This document shows positions 44,985 through 52,973 of a DNA stretch of 64,000 nucleotides, piece by piece (the first letter of the stretch is position 1; the number at the start of each line of letters is the position of its first letter). The position numbers and the translations under genes are program-made. Source of the DNA: an uncultured Prevotellaceae bacterium (GTDB lineage Bacteria; Bacteroidota; Bacteroidia; Bacteroidales; Bacteroidaceae). Below the pieces are notes generated by a model, which was given only the letters and a program-made list of their open reading frames with translations, ran no database searches and was not told the origin of the DNA. Where the stretch lies: positions 61,865 to 125,864 of the forward strand of contig CAMVKN010000005.1 in NCBI GenBank assembly GCA_947168045.1, in the 5' to 3' direction.

Positions 44985-46712
44985 TTATGCCTCCACCTCT
45001 TTCTCTACAGCACGGAAGCTGTCGAGGTCCTCCACGCGGAAGTTCTTGATGTAGGCGCTCTTGCCCAGGATGTCCTCTTCGGCCATGCGCACGTAGACGT
45101 TGGCGCTCTTCTGGAACAGCTCGGGGCACTTCGCAGCATCGCGAATGATGAGCAACGACATCACCAGCTCGGCCGTCATGTCATACAGGCGACGGGCCAG
45201 GAAGTCGAAGGCCTCCTGGTTGTCCAGGGCCTTGGCGGCGGCGAGGGCCTCCTCATAGACGGGGACGAGGGCTTTCACTCTTCCAAATAGTGTAGAGTTT
45301 AGAGTGCACTCTAAACTCTCCATCATCTCCTTGATGTTCTGCAGCATGGTGCCGTTGCTGATGTAGCGGATGGCGGCCACGACCTGCAGCTGTGTCGTTC
45401 CCTCGTAGATGCTGAAGATGCGGGCGTCGCGGTACAGACGCTGGCTCTTGTACTCCATGATGAAGCCACTGCCGCCGTGCACCGAAATGGCGTCGTAGGC
45501 GTTCTGGTTGGCATACTCCGAGTTCATGCCCTTGGCCAGCGGCGTGAAGGCGTCGGCCAGGCGCTGATACTTCTTCATCTCCTGCTTCTCCTCGGGTGTC
45601 AGCTTGCGGTCGCGCTCGATGTCCTCCAGGCACTTGTAGATGTCGACGTAGGCGGCTGTCTCATAGAGCAGCGAGCGACCGGCGTCGAGCTTGGCCTTCA
45701 TACGGCTCAGCATGTCGTAGACGCCAGGGAACTCCTGAATCTTCTGTCCGAACTGCTGACGCTCCTTGGCGTAGGCCGTAGCCTCGTTGTAAGCCTCCTG
45801 CGAGAGACCGACCGACTGGGCGGCGATGCCCAGGCGGGCACCGTTCATCAGGGCCATCACATACTTGATGAGGCCCAGGCGGGTGCTTCCGCAGAGCTCG
45901 GCCTTGGCGTTCTTGTAGGTGAGCTCGCAGGTGGGCGAGCCGTGGATGCCGAGCTTGTGCTCAATGTGGCGCACGTCCACGCCGCCCTGGCGCTTGTCGT
46001 AGATGAACATCGACAGGCCGCGGCCGTCCTTCGTGCCCTCCTCAGAGCGGGCCAGCACGAGGTGGATGTCGCTGTCACCATTGGTGATGAAGCGCTTCAC
46101 GCCGTTCAGGCGCCAGCACTGCTCCTTATCGTCGTAGGTGGCCTTCAGCATTACGCGCTGCAGGTCACTGCCTGCATCGGGCTCGGTCAGGTCCATCGAC
46201 ATGCCCTCTCCGGCGCAGACGCGGGGGATGTACTTCTGGCGCTGCTCCTCGCTGCCAAACTCATAGAGCGTATCGATACAGCTCTGCAGGCTCCAGATGT
46301 TCTGGAAACCGGCGTCGGCAGCCGAGATAATCTCACTCAGCATGGAGAACACGGCGTTGGGCAGGTTCAGGCCGCCGTAGCGGCGGGGCATGGAGACACC
46401 CCAGAGGCCGGCCTTGCGGGTGGCGTCGAGGTTCTCGAAGGTCTTCGAGGCGTAGATCATGCGGCCATTCTCGAGGTGCGGACCTTCCAGGTCGACGCTC
46501 TCCGAGTTTGGTGCAATGATGTTGGCAGCTACGTCGCCAGTGATATCGAGAATCTGCTTGTAGTTCTCGATGGCATCGCCCAGGTCGACGGGAGCATAGT
46601 CGTATTCTTTCGCATCAGCGAAACCCTTTTCTTTCAGCTCAACGATACGAGCCATCAGGGGGTGGTTCAAGTAGAACCCGATCTCAGGATGATCGCTATA
46701 ATAGTTTGCCAT
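44985..46712 (-). CDS. Acyl-CoA dehydrogenase with an in-frame palindrome
   Basis: The ATG at 46712 gives MANYYSDHPEIGFYLNHPL and is 5 bp after the small membrane gene. The 575-residue flavoprotein has the family blocks MDLTEPDAGSDLQ, VKRFITNGD, SVHGGSGFIMEY and the catalytic-region IFSIYEGTTQLQ. It oxidises an acyl-CoA and passes electrons to the EtfAB encoded upstream. The extra length over usual 380-residue enzymes fits the long AcdA-type forms. Residues about 464-473 (ESLECTLNST) are encoded by a perfect 26-bp palindrome that looks inserted. Confidence 0.92.
   Translation of the reverse strand: MANYYSDHPEIGFYLNHPLMARIVELKEKGFADAKEYDYAPVDLGDAIENYKQILDITGDVAANIIAPNSESVDLEGPHLENGRMIYASKTFENLDATRKAGLWGVSMPRRYGGLNLPNAVFSMLSEIISAADAGFQNIWSLQSCIDTLYEFGSEEQRQKYIPRVCAGEGMSMDLTEPDAGSDLQRVMLKATYDDKEQCWRLNGVKRFITNGDSDIHLVLARSEEGTKDGRGLSMFIYDKRQGGVDVRHIEHKLGIHGSPTCELTYKNAKAELCGSTRLGLIKYVMALMNGARLGIAAQSVGLSQEAYNEATAYAKERQQFGQKIQEFPGVYDMLSRMKAKLDAGRSLLYETAAYVDIYKCLEDIERDRKLTPEEKQEMKKYQRLADAFTPLAKGMNSEYANQNAYDAISVHGGSGFIMEYKSQRLYRDARIFSIYEGTTQLQVVAAIRYISNGTMLQNIKEMMESLECTLNSTLFGRVKALVPVYEEALAAAKALDNQEAFDFLARRLYDMTAELVMSLLIIRDAAKCPELFQKSANVYVRMAEEDILGKSAYIKNFRVEDLDSFRAVEKEVEA
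45294..45319. repeat. Perfect 26-bp palindrome inside the acyl-CoA dehydrogenase gene
   Basis: Centre at TGCA, arms AGAGTTTAGAGTG and its complement. It is read in frame without a stop. The half-site AGAGTTTAGAGT belongs to the same class of short AT/AG repeats seen at gene junctions. Confidence 0.75.
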
Positions 46713-46717
46713 ATTTC

Positions 46718-46903
46718 TTATTTGTTTTCTTGATTCTTCTTGTGGATTCTTCCTCCTATTCTTGAGCCTCCAATTCCACCGCACACAAAAGCACAGAGGT
46801 TTACTACGGTTGCAAGTTTTAGATTGTCTTCCGTAATAAGGAAATAGGATAGGCCAAGCAGTGCAATGGCACCCAAAAAGAGGAAATAATCTAAGACTTT
46901 CAT
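46718..46903 (-). CDS. Small two-helix membrane protein in the etf operon
   Basis: A 61-residue protein with two membrane segments (about 5-22 and 30-48) and a basic tail (GGRIHKKNQENK). It starts 1 bp after the etfA stop and ends 5 bp before the acyl-CoA dehydrogenase, so it is inside the operon. No family recognised. It could anchor the electron-transfer complex to the membrane, which is only inferred from place and topology. Confidence 0.72.
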   Translation of the reverse strand: MKVLDYFLFLGAIALLGLSYFLITEDNLKLATVVNLCAFVCGGIGGSRIGGRIHKKNQENK

Positions 46904-46904
46904 C

Positions 46905-47936
46905 TTACTTCGAGTTCTGCTTGTAGTATTTAATCAGCTTCGGCACAACCTCTTCCACAGTACCCACAATCACGTAGTCGGCAATCTTGTTGATGGGAGC
47001 ATCGGGATCGCTGTTGATAGAGATGATGATGCCCGAATCCTGCATACCGGCGATGTGCTGAATCTGTCCAGAGATACCGCAGGCGATGTACACCTTCGGA
47101 TGAACGGTGACACCCGTCTGACCAATCTGACGGTCGTGGTCGAGCCAGCCTGCATCGACGGCGGCGCGGCTTCCGCCCACCTCGCCGTGCAGCACCTTGG
47201 CCAGCTGGAACAGCATGTCGAAGTTCTCCTTACAGCCCATGCCGTAGCCACCGGCGACGACGATGGGGGCACCCTTCAGGTTGTGCTTGGCGGCCTCCAC
47301 ATGGTGGTCGAGCACCTTCACGACGAAAGCCTCGGGGCTGACATACTTCGACACCTCGGGGTAGACCACTTCCTTCTTGCACTCGCCCTCGTAGACGGCC
47401 TTCTGCATGACGCCCGAGCGGACGGTGGCCATCTGCGGACGGTGGTCGGGGTTCACGATGGTAGCCACGATGTTACCACCGAAGGCGGGACGAATCTGAT
47501 AGAGCAGCTGGTCGTAGTGCTTGCCGCTCTTGGCATCATCGTACGGGCCAATCTCCAGCTCGGTGCAGTCGGCGGTGAGGCCGCTGGTGAGCGACGAGCT
47601 GACGCGCGGACCGAGGTCGCGGCCGATGACCGTAGCACCCATCAGACAGATCTGCGGCTGCTCCTCCTTGAAGAGGTTCACCAGAATGTCGGTATGGGGA
47701 GCCGACGTGTAGGGGAACAGCTCGGGGGCGTCGAACACAAACAGCTTGTCGACGCCGTAGGGCAGGATCTGATTTTCCACCTTGCCCTTGATGCCGGTGC
47801 CGGCAACGACGGCGTGCAGTTCAACGCCCAGTTCATTGGCCAGTTTGCGGCCCTTGGTCAGCAGCTCCTGTGATACCTCCTGTACCACAGTGCCTTCTAT
47901 CTCGCAATATACAAAAACATTATTCATAATCTTCAA
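46905..47936 (-). CDS. etfA: Electron transfer flavoprotein, alpha subunit
   Basis: A 343-residue protein. The N-terminus NNVFVYCEIEGTVVQEVSQEL and the C-terminal FAD-binding block (VHPKVYIACGISGQIQHIAG, then SINSDPDAPINKIADYVIVG) are typical. With EtfB it moves electrons from the acyl-CoA dehydrogenase to the membrane pool, or takes part in bifurcation. The etfB gene lies upstream, separated by 112 bp of AT-rich repeat. Confidence 0.95.
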   Translation of the reverse strand: MKIMNNVFVYCEIEGTVVQEVSQELLTKGRKLANELGVELHAVVAGTGIKGKVENQILPYGVDKLFVFDAPELFPYTSAPHTDILVNLFKEEQPQICLMGATVIGRDLGPRVSSSLTSGLTADCTELEIGPYDDAKSGKHYDQLLYQIRPAFGGNIVATIVNPDHRPQMATVRSGVMQKAVYEGECKKEVVYPEVSKYVSPEAFVVKVLDHHVEAAKHNLKGAPIVVAGGYGMGCKENFDMLFQLAKVLHGEVGGSRAAVDAGWLDHDRQIGQTGVTVHPKVYIACGISGQIQHIAGMQDSGIIISINSDPDAPINKIADYVIVGTVEEVVPKLIKYYKQNSK

Positions 47937-48048
47937 CTTAAATTAATTCATGAAAAATTCGTGTTTAGTTCGTGGCAATTCATGTTAAGATATAAAACAC
48001 GAATTATCATTAATTATCCATGAATTGTTCATAAATTCATTATTCATG
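47937..48048. repeat. AATTCATG/AATTCGTG repeats between etfB and etfA
   Basis: The 112-bp gap has many copies of ATTCATG, ATTCGTG and AATTATC in both orientations. Such a gap is unusual inside an operon. No promoter box of the TAnnTTTG type was seen in it. It may be another expanded short repeat. Confidence 0.6.
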
Positions 48049-48942
48049 TCAGCCAATGATCTTTTCGTCCAACAATTCCTTGATCATACCCTCGACGTCA
48101 GCATCGGAAGCCGTCAGCGTCTTCGACTCCTTAGCCTGGAACACGATGTTCTTGATGGCCTTCACCTTCGTGGGCGAGCCAGCCAGACCACACTGGTTCA
48201 CGTCGCCGTCGACATCGGCCACGCTCCACTGGTTCAGCGTCAGGTAGGGGCGTTCCTCATAGAGATAGTCGTAGCTATTCTCCCCTCCTTCGGAGGGGTT
48301 GGGGGAGGCTGTTCTCTCCATGGGGCACGTGGCGCGCTTGTACTTCATCACAAGCTTGGCATTCTGCGGACGGCAGGGAGCCGCACTTCCGTTTACCGTG
48401 ACGACCACTGGAAGCGGTGCTTCAACAGTCTCTACGCCACCGTCGATATGGCGACGAATAAGAGCTTTGCCGTCTTCCACCTTCAGAATTTCCTCGGCAT
48501 AGGTCACCTGATTGAGACCAAGCTTCTGAGCCACCTGCGGGCCCACCTGAGCGGTGTCGCCGTCGATGGCCTGACGGCCGCCGATGACGATGTCCACGTC
48601 GCCAATCTTCTTGATGGCGGTGGCCAGGGCATAGCTGGTGGCCAGCGTGTCGGCACCGGCAAAGAGACGGTCGGTCAGCAGCCAGCCGGTGTCAGCGCCG
48701 CGATAGAGGCCCTGACGGATAATCTCGCCGGCACGCGGAGGACCCATCGTGAGGATTCCTACGGTAGAGCCCGGATTCTGCTCCTTCAGGCGAAGGGCCT
48801 GCTCCAGGGCGTTCAAGTCTTCGGGGTTGAAGATGGCGGGCAGGGCGGCGCGGTTCACCGTTCCTTCGGCGGTCATGGCGTCCTTGCCCACGTTTCGGGT
48901 GTCTGGCACTTGCTTGGCCAGCACTACAATCTTTAAAGCCAT
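48049..48942 (-). CDS. etfB: Electron transfer flavoprotein, beta subunit, with insert
   Basis: A 297-residue protein starting MALKIVVLAKQVPDT. Blocks NPEDLNALEQALRLKEQ and VDIVIGGRQAIDGDTAQVGP carry the AMP/FAD contact region. Residues about 208-221 (RTASPNPSEGGENSY) are an insert encoded by a single palindromic arm at 48281-48310. The segment lies before a conserved ERPYLTLNQW-like region; the frame is kept. First gene of the operon etfB-etfA-membrane protein-acd. Confidence 0.94.
   Translation of the reverse strand: MALKIVVLAKQVPDTRNVGKDAMTAEGTVNRAALPAIFNPEDLNALEQALRLKEQNPGSTVGILTMGPPRAGEIIRQGLYRGADTGWLLTDRLFAGADTLATSYALATAIKKIGDVDIVIGGRQAIDGDTAQVGPQVAQKLGLNQVTYAEEILKVEDGKALIRRHIDGGVETVEAPLPVVVTVNGSAAPCRPQNAKLVMKYKRATCPMERTASPNPSEGGENSYDYLYEERPYLTLNQWSVADVDGDVNQCGLAGSPTKVKAIKNIVFQAKESKTLTASDADVEGMIKELLDEKIIG
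48281..48310. repeat. Single palindromic arm inside etfB
   Basis: A hairpin CCCCTCC-TTC-GGAGGGG followed by TTGGGGGAGGCT. It matches the right arm of the element in the GH35 gene. No second arm is near. Confidence 0.75.
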
Positions 48943-48990
48943 ACTATTATAATAATGTATAAAACTGATTAGTTCCTAAAAAACCGGCTG

Positions 48991-49022
48991 CAAAGGTACG
49001 CTTTTTTACGCACACAGCCAAA
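48991..49022 (-). promoter_or_regulatory. Promoter of the etf-acd operon
   Basis: On the minus strand a -33 TTTG at 49019-49022, 20 bp, then -7 TACCTTTG at 48991-48998, 49 bp before the etfB start. A full match to the Bacteroidetes promoter layout. Confidence 0.8.
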
Positions 49023-49133
49023 TAAATGTCACGAAAAGCAACATCTTTTGCACATTTTGGGCGTTTTTGTGCATCAACAAATCAAACAAATGGAATGGCT
49101 GACGGAAAAAGTGTATTTTTTTTGGCAAATTCA

Positions 49134-49164
49134 TTGGTCGTTTAGCAGAATCTTTGTAACTTTG
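49134..49164 (+). promoter_or_regulatory. Promoter of the toxin-antitoxin-like pair
   Basis: TTG at 49134-49136 and TAACTTTG at 49157-49164, 20 bp apart, 25 bp before the ATG at 49190. Confidence 0.65.
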
Positions 49165-49189
49165 TACCCAAATAACGACTCTTATAACT

Positions 49190-49390
49190 ATGGCAAGACA
49201 AATCAGAGAGACATCCCTTCAGAAGGGAGATGGGACTATCTTTCATGTAAAGGTCAGCCCTACATTCGAGATGGCTCTCAATGATGCACGTCAGCGTATC
49301 TCCCAAAAAGAATCTTACACTCCCGAAGAGGCTTTCCAAATAGCCAGACAAGGGTTGCGTGAAGTATATATGATCCATGATGAATTATAA
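49190..49390 (+). CDS. Putative antitoxin of a two-gene module
   Basis: A 66-residue soluble protein beginning MARQIRETSLQKGDGTIFHV. It is charged and probably helical in the second half (YTPEEAFQIARQGLREVYMI). It overlaps the next small gene by 14 bp. Size, order and overlap fit the antitoxin of a toxin-antitoxin pair; the family itself is not recognised. Confidence 0.5.
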   Translation: MARQIRETSLQKGDGTIFHVKVSPTFEMALNDARQRISQKESYTPEEAFQIARQGLREVYMIHDEL

Positions 49391-49673
49391 ACATATCTTC
49401 AAACAAAAAGCAGTGTGGGAAATTCAAAGCTTCTATATGCATGTAGCGGAAAAATACCGACACACTTATTCGTATGAAGACATGGAGAGGAACATGCATC
49501 AGGCTTTTACGGCTGGATACATGATAGAAAGAACACTAATGCGCAGAAAGCCAACACTCAGCCGATGGAGGGACTATCATATGGCTCACTATGGGAAATG
49601 GTACTACGCATATACAATAGAAAAGGATATCATCAACATCGTTGATGCGTGTCACGAACAAAATATGCACTAA
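49377..49673 (+). CDS. Putative ParE/RelE-like toxin
   Basis: A 98-residue basic protein. The start WEIQSFYMHVAEKYRHTYSY and the end KWYYAYTIEKDIINIVDACH followed by EQNMH resemble the ParE/RelE fold, where a C-terminal strand carries I-x-I-x-x-x-x-H-x-x-N/Q. Toxins of this fold cut mRNA on the ribosome or block gyrase; which applies cannot be told. Coupled to the upstream gene. Alternative: an unrelated small conserved pair. Confidence 0.5.
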   Translation: MMNYKHIFKQKAVWEIQSFYMHVAEKYRHTYSYEDMERNMHQAFTAGYMIERTLMRRKPTLSRWRDYHMAHYGKWYYAYTIEKDIINIVDACHEQNMH

Positions 49674-49715
49674 TTATTGTACATCCTTATTTTACTAACT
49701 AACAACCACAAAAAA

Positions 49716-52700
49716 ATGAAGAAAAACTTACTCAAATCAACGCTGCTCACCGCCGCGATGGTAGTGAGCGCAGGAGCTTGGGCACAGACTGATGTGACCA
49801 GCACCTACATCCAAAATGCGGACTTCTCGCAAGGGACGCCCATTGACAACCACCTGTGTGGCTATGGCAAGGACATGGCGGATAAGGGCACTACCTACTA
49901 TGGACTGCAGGAGGTGACAGGCTGGACGGCGGTTGCTACAGATGTTGACAACTCAAATGCCGATTACCCCAATTCGGGCCTTGGCGGCGCTGTCTTCGCC
50001 TATGGCTCAACCTGGGAAATGAAGGGAAACAACAAGACCGCTCCCGCTGCCGGTCCTAACGACGAATCGGGGTATGCCTTGGGATTCTTCGCCGTATGGA
50101 CATGCGGTGGCTACTACTATCAGGACGTCAAGCTGCCTGCTGGTGCCTATACCTTTAGCGCCACCATGTATAACCAGAGCGGTACTCAGAACAACACTTC
50201 AAACACTGGTTTCTTCGTGAAGGACAGCGACGTGAAATACACCGTTGCTGTGAATCCCGCTGTGGGTTCATGGGCAACACAGACCGTCACCTTCACACTC
50301 ACTGCCGAGACCGAGGGACAGATTCGTGTAGGTTATCGTTCAGCAGGTAGTGGCTCTGCTGCCAACCCCATGCTGTTCATTGACAATGTGAATCTGAAGT
50401 GGACTGACCCCTTGAAAGCTGCCAAGGACGATTTGCAGGCTGAGATTGACAAGGCAAAGGCAACTGATGCCACCGCACTGGCCACAGCTATTGCTGCTGC
50501 AGAGCAGGCACTGACCACCGCAACGACTCAGGCAGCGCTGCTTGAAGCGCTGAACGCCCTGAAAGCTGCAGAAGAGGCTTATGCCAACGAAAAAATCATT
50601 GCCGATAATGCAGCCAAAGTAGAAGGTGCTTCTGCAGAGAACCCCATCGTCACACCCTTCGTGGTGAACGGCACCTTCACTGACAACGTCAGCGGATGGA
50701 CCTGCACTGGCGGTTTCCAGAACCAGGCAAAGGCCACCAACCAGCATGGCGACTTCACCGTGCCCTTCTTTGAGAACTGGAATGGCGATGCAAAGGTGAA
50801 CAAGATGTACCAGACCATCAAGAACATCCCCAACGGCACCTATAAGCTGAAGATTGCCGCCTTCGTCAACACACTCGACGACCCCAACGACAGCCAGTTT
50901 GTGTTTGCCAATGACGACAAGGTGTACCTGACCACCGGCACTCCCACCTTCTATGAGGTGTGGACGGTGCTGACCACGAACAACATGGAGATTGGTCTGG
51001 AGCAGACCGAGGCCATCGCCAACTGGATGGGCATCGACAACGTGACGCTGACCTACTACGGTGAGGGCGATGTCATTGAAGCTGCTAAAGTGGCCGCACC
51101 CAAGGCCAACTGGAACGAGGCGCTGGCCGCTGCCAAGGCTGCCCTGGCCGACGAGGCTAACAAGAACGTGACCGGCGATGAAAAGACCGCCCTTGAGACA
51201 GAGATTGCCAAGGCCGAGCCTACCACCGCCGAGGGGTACGATGAGGCTACCGCTGCTCTGAACACTGCCAAGAACACCTTCACCGCCGCTGCCACTAACT
51301 ACAACGCCTTTGCTGATGCTGTGGCCACAGCTGACGTAACGCTGCCCTATGCCGACCCGAACCTCAAGCCGGGCACCGACCTCTATGAGCCTAAAACTGC
51401 AACTGAAGCTCAGAGCTATGCATCCGAAATTTACAAAGCGCTGAGAGAGTACTACGAGTCGAATGCCAAGGCTGAGGCCGTGACCACCGCCGTGGACTTC
51501 GGCACTGCCGTTGCTGCAGCCAATGCCGACGTCAACACAGGCTGGACACCCAGCATCGGAACAAACAGCGGACAGGGTTACATCACTGACTCAGAAGGCA
51601 ACGTCGCAGCCAAATACCTCGATGGTGGCTGGGCAAGCAACGCCGGATGCAACATCGACATCAAACGCAACATTGAGGTGCCCGCTGGCGAATACCTGCT
51701 CACTGTGAAGGCTCGTGGCGCCATCAGCCTCGACACCTACACCATGACCGTGGCCGGCAAGAGCGTCGAACTGCCTCACATCAGCAATACCGGTGGCGTC
51801 TTCGGAAATGGCTGGAACGATGCTTACGTGGTCTTTGAGAGCGAGGGTGAGGCCGTCGAGCTGAACATCGTGGCCAAGTCGACGGCTACGCAGCAGTGGA
51901 TCTCGCTGAACGACTTCCGTCTGGTGCAGCTGGAGGAGATTGAGGTGCCGATGGCTTCCGCAGCGGAGCGGGCCAGCCTGCAGACCTTCGTCGACGCTGC
52001 TGCGGCACTGACGCTGGGCTTCGACGCCAACGAGTATGCACCCTACACCAACGCCAAGGGCCTGCAGCTGGCTGAGACCATCAGCAAGGCACTGCAGAAC
52101 GAGAATGGCATCACAAAGAAGGCATACGACGAGCTGGCCGCACAGGTGGCCGCCATCCAGTGGGTGAAGAACACCACCGTCATGCAGCCCATCTACAATG
52201 GCGAGTTCGCTGAGGTGACTCCCGGACAGAACTACCCGCTCGGATGGGTGCGCACCAACGGCTGGGGAAGCATGCAGTCCGGAATCGCAGGCGACTTCGC
52301 CACGGCCTACTACAACCAGCCCGGCGCTCTGCGCTATGGTTCTACCACCGGCTACAACCTGCCCCTGAAGGCCAACACCAAGTACACACTCACAGTGTTC
52401 TACCGCTCACATGAGGACAACTCTAACTCCAAGCTCACCACGACAGTGTACTTATTAGGCGGGGAGACCATTGATAATATTGAGTTTGAAGGTAATCCCT
52501 CAAAGACCGAATGGAAGGAAGCTACCATGGCCTTCACGACCACAGACGCTGGCAACTACTTGATTGAGCTGGCCAACGACGGCAACACCTGGATGACCGG
52601 CGTTAAGCTGACCGATGCTACTACTACAGGCATCAGCACCGTCAGCAGCGAGCGCAACACCGACGCCCTCTACAACCTGCAGGGCCAGCGTGTGATGAAG

Positions 52701-52751
52701 GGTCAGAAGGGCCTGTTCATCCAGAACGGCAAGAAGTTCTTCGTGAAGTAA
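49716..52751 (+). CDS. Large secreted protein with alanine-rich helical and jelly-roll-like segments
   Basis: The ATG at 49716 opens a signal peptide (MKKNLLKSTLLTAAMVVSAG, then AWAQ). The 1011-residue protein has repeated N-terminal-type modules beginning IQNADFSQGTP and FVVNGTFTDNVSGWTC that look like carbohydrate-binding beta sandwiches. Between them are Ala/Glu-rich helical FIVAR-like stretches (about 235-310 and 465-545). The end LYNLQGQRVMKGQKGLFIQN then GKKFFVK is the short tail also seen on the C10 protease. No catalytic motif was recognised; surface glycan binding is likely. Confidence 0.8.
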   Translation: MKKNLLKSTLLTAAMVVSAGAWAQTDVTSTYIQNADFSQGTPIDNHLCGYGKDMADKGTTYYGLQEVTGWTAVATDVDNSNADYPNSGLGGAVFAYGSTWEMKGNNKTAPAAGPNDESGYALGFFAVWTCGGYYYQDVKLPAGAYTFSATMYNQSGTQNNTSNTGFFVKDSDVKYTVAVNPAVGSWATQTVTFTLTAETEGQIRVGYRSAGSGSAANPMLFIDNVNLKWTDPLKAAKDDLQAEIDKAKATDATALATAIAAAEQALTTATTQAALLEALNALKAAEEAYANEKIIADNAAKVEGASAENPIVTPFVVNGTFTDNVSGWTCTGGFQNQAKATNQHGDFTVPFFENWNGDAKVNKMYQTIKNIPNGTYKLKIAAFVNTLDDPNDSQFVFANDDKVYLTTGTPTFYEVWTVLTTNNMEIGLEQTEAIANWMGIDNVTLTYYGEGDVIEAAKVAAPKANWNEALAAAKAALADEANKNVTGDEKTALETEIAKAEPTTAEGYDEATAALNTAKNTFTAAATNYNAFADAVATADVTLPYADPNLKPGTDLYEPKTATEAQSYASEIYKALREYYESNAKAEAVTTAVDFGTAVAAANADVNTGWTPSIGTNSGQGYITDSEGNVAAKYLDGGWASNAGCNIDIKRNIEVPAGEYLLTVKARGAISLDTYTMTVAGKSVELPHISNTGGVFGNGWNDAYVVFESEGEAVELNIVAKSTATQQWISLNDFRLVQLEEIEVPMASAAERASLQTFVDAAAALTLGFDANEYAPYTNAKGLQLAETISKALQNENGITKKAYDELAAQVAAIQWVKNTTVMQPIYNGEFAEVTPGQNYPLGWVRTNGWGSMQSGIAGDFATAYYNQPGALRYGSTTGYNLPLKANTKYTLTVFYRSHEDNSNSKLTTTVYLLGGETIDNIEFEGNPSKTEWKEATMAFTTTDAGNYLIELANDGNTWMTGVKLTDATTTGISTVSSERNTDALYNLQGQRVMKGQKGLFIQNGKKFFVK

Positions 52752-52790
52752 GCTGGTCAACACAAGCATAAGGACCAACACCTCTCAACC

Positions 52791-52828
52791 GGGTCCGGCG
52801 GCATCGCTCCGTCGGACCCCGTTTTTTT
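52791..52828 (+). terminator. Rho-independent terminator after the large secreted protein
   Basis: Stem GGGTCCG (52791-52797) with CGGACCC (52813-52819), extended by further pairs to the loop, then seven T at 52822-52828. Confidence 0.85.
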
Positions 52829-52835
52829 CATTCCA

Positions 52836-52849
52836 TACGCGCGCGCGTA
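52836..52849. repeat. TACGCGCGCGCGTA palindrome, second copy
   Basis: Identical 14-mer to 23027-23040 (here a 16-bp palindrome with the flanking A/T), just past the terminator and between two convergent genes. Confidence 0.65.
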
Positions 52850-52973
52850 TAAGAACATAAGGTGGTCAGGTGCTGCATAGTAAACTCTGCGCCTCTGCGC
52901 GAGAACAGAGAGCTTCAGGAACTTGAATAATGTAATTCGATAACTTTATTCCAGCCACGAGCTGGGCTTAGTG

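Noticed and set aside
45477..46733. 418-residue plus-strand frame opposite the acyl-CoA dehydrogenase gene
   Set aside because: Reverse shadow of a well-conserved gene; composition is typical of an antisense frame.
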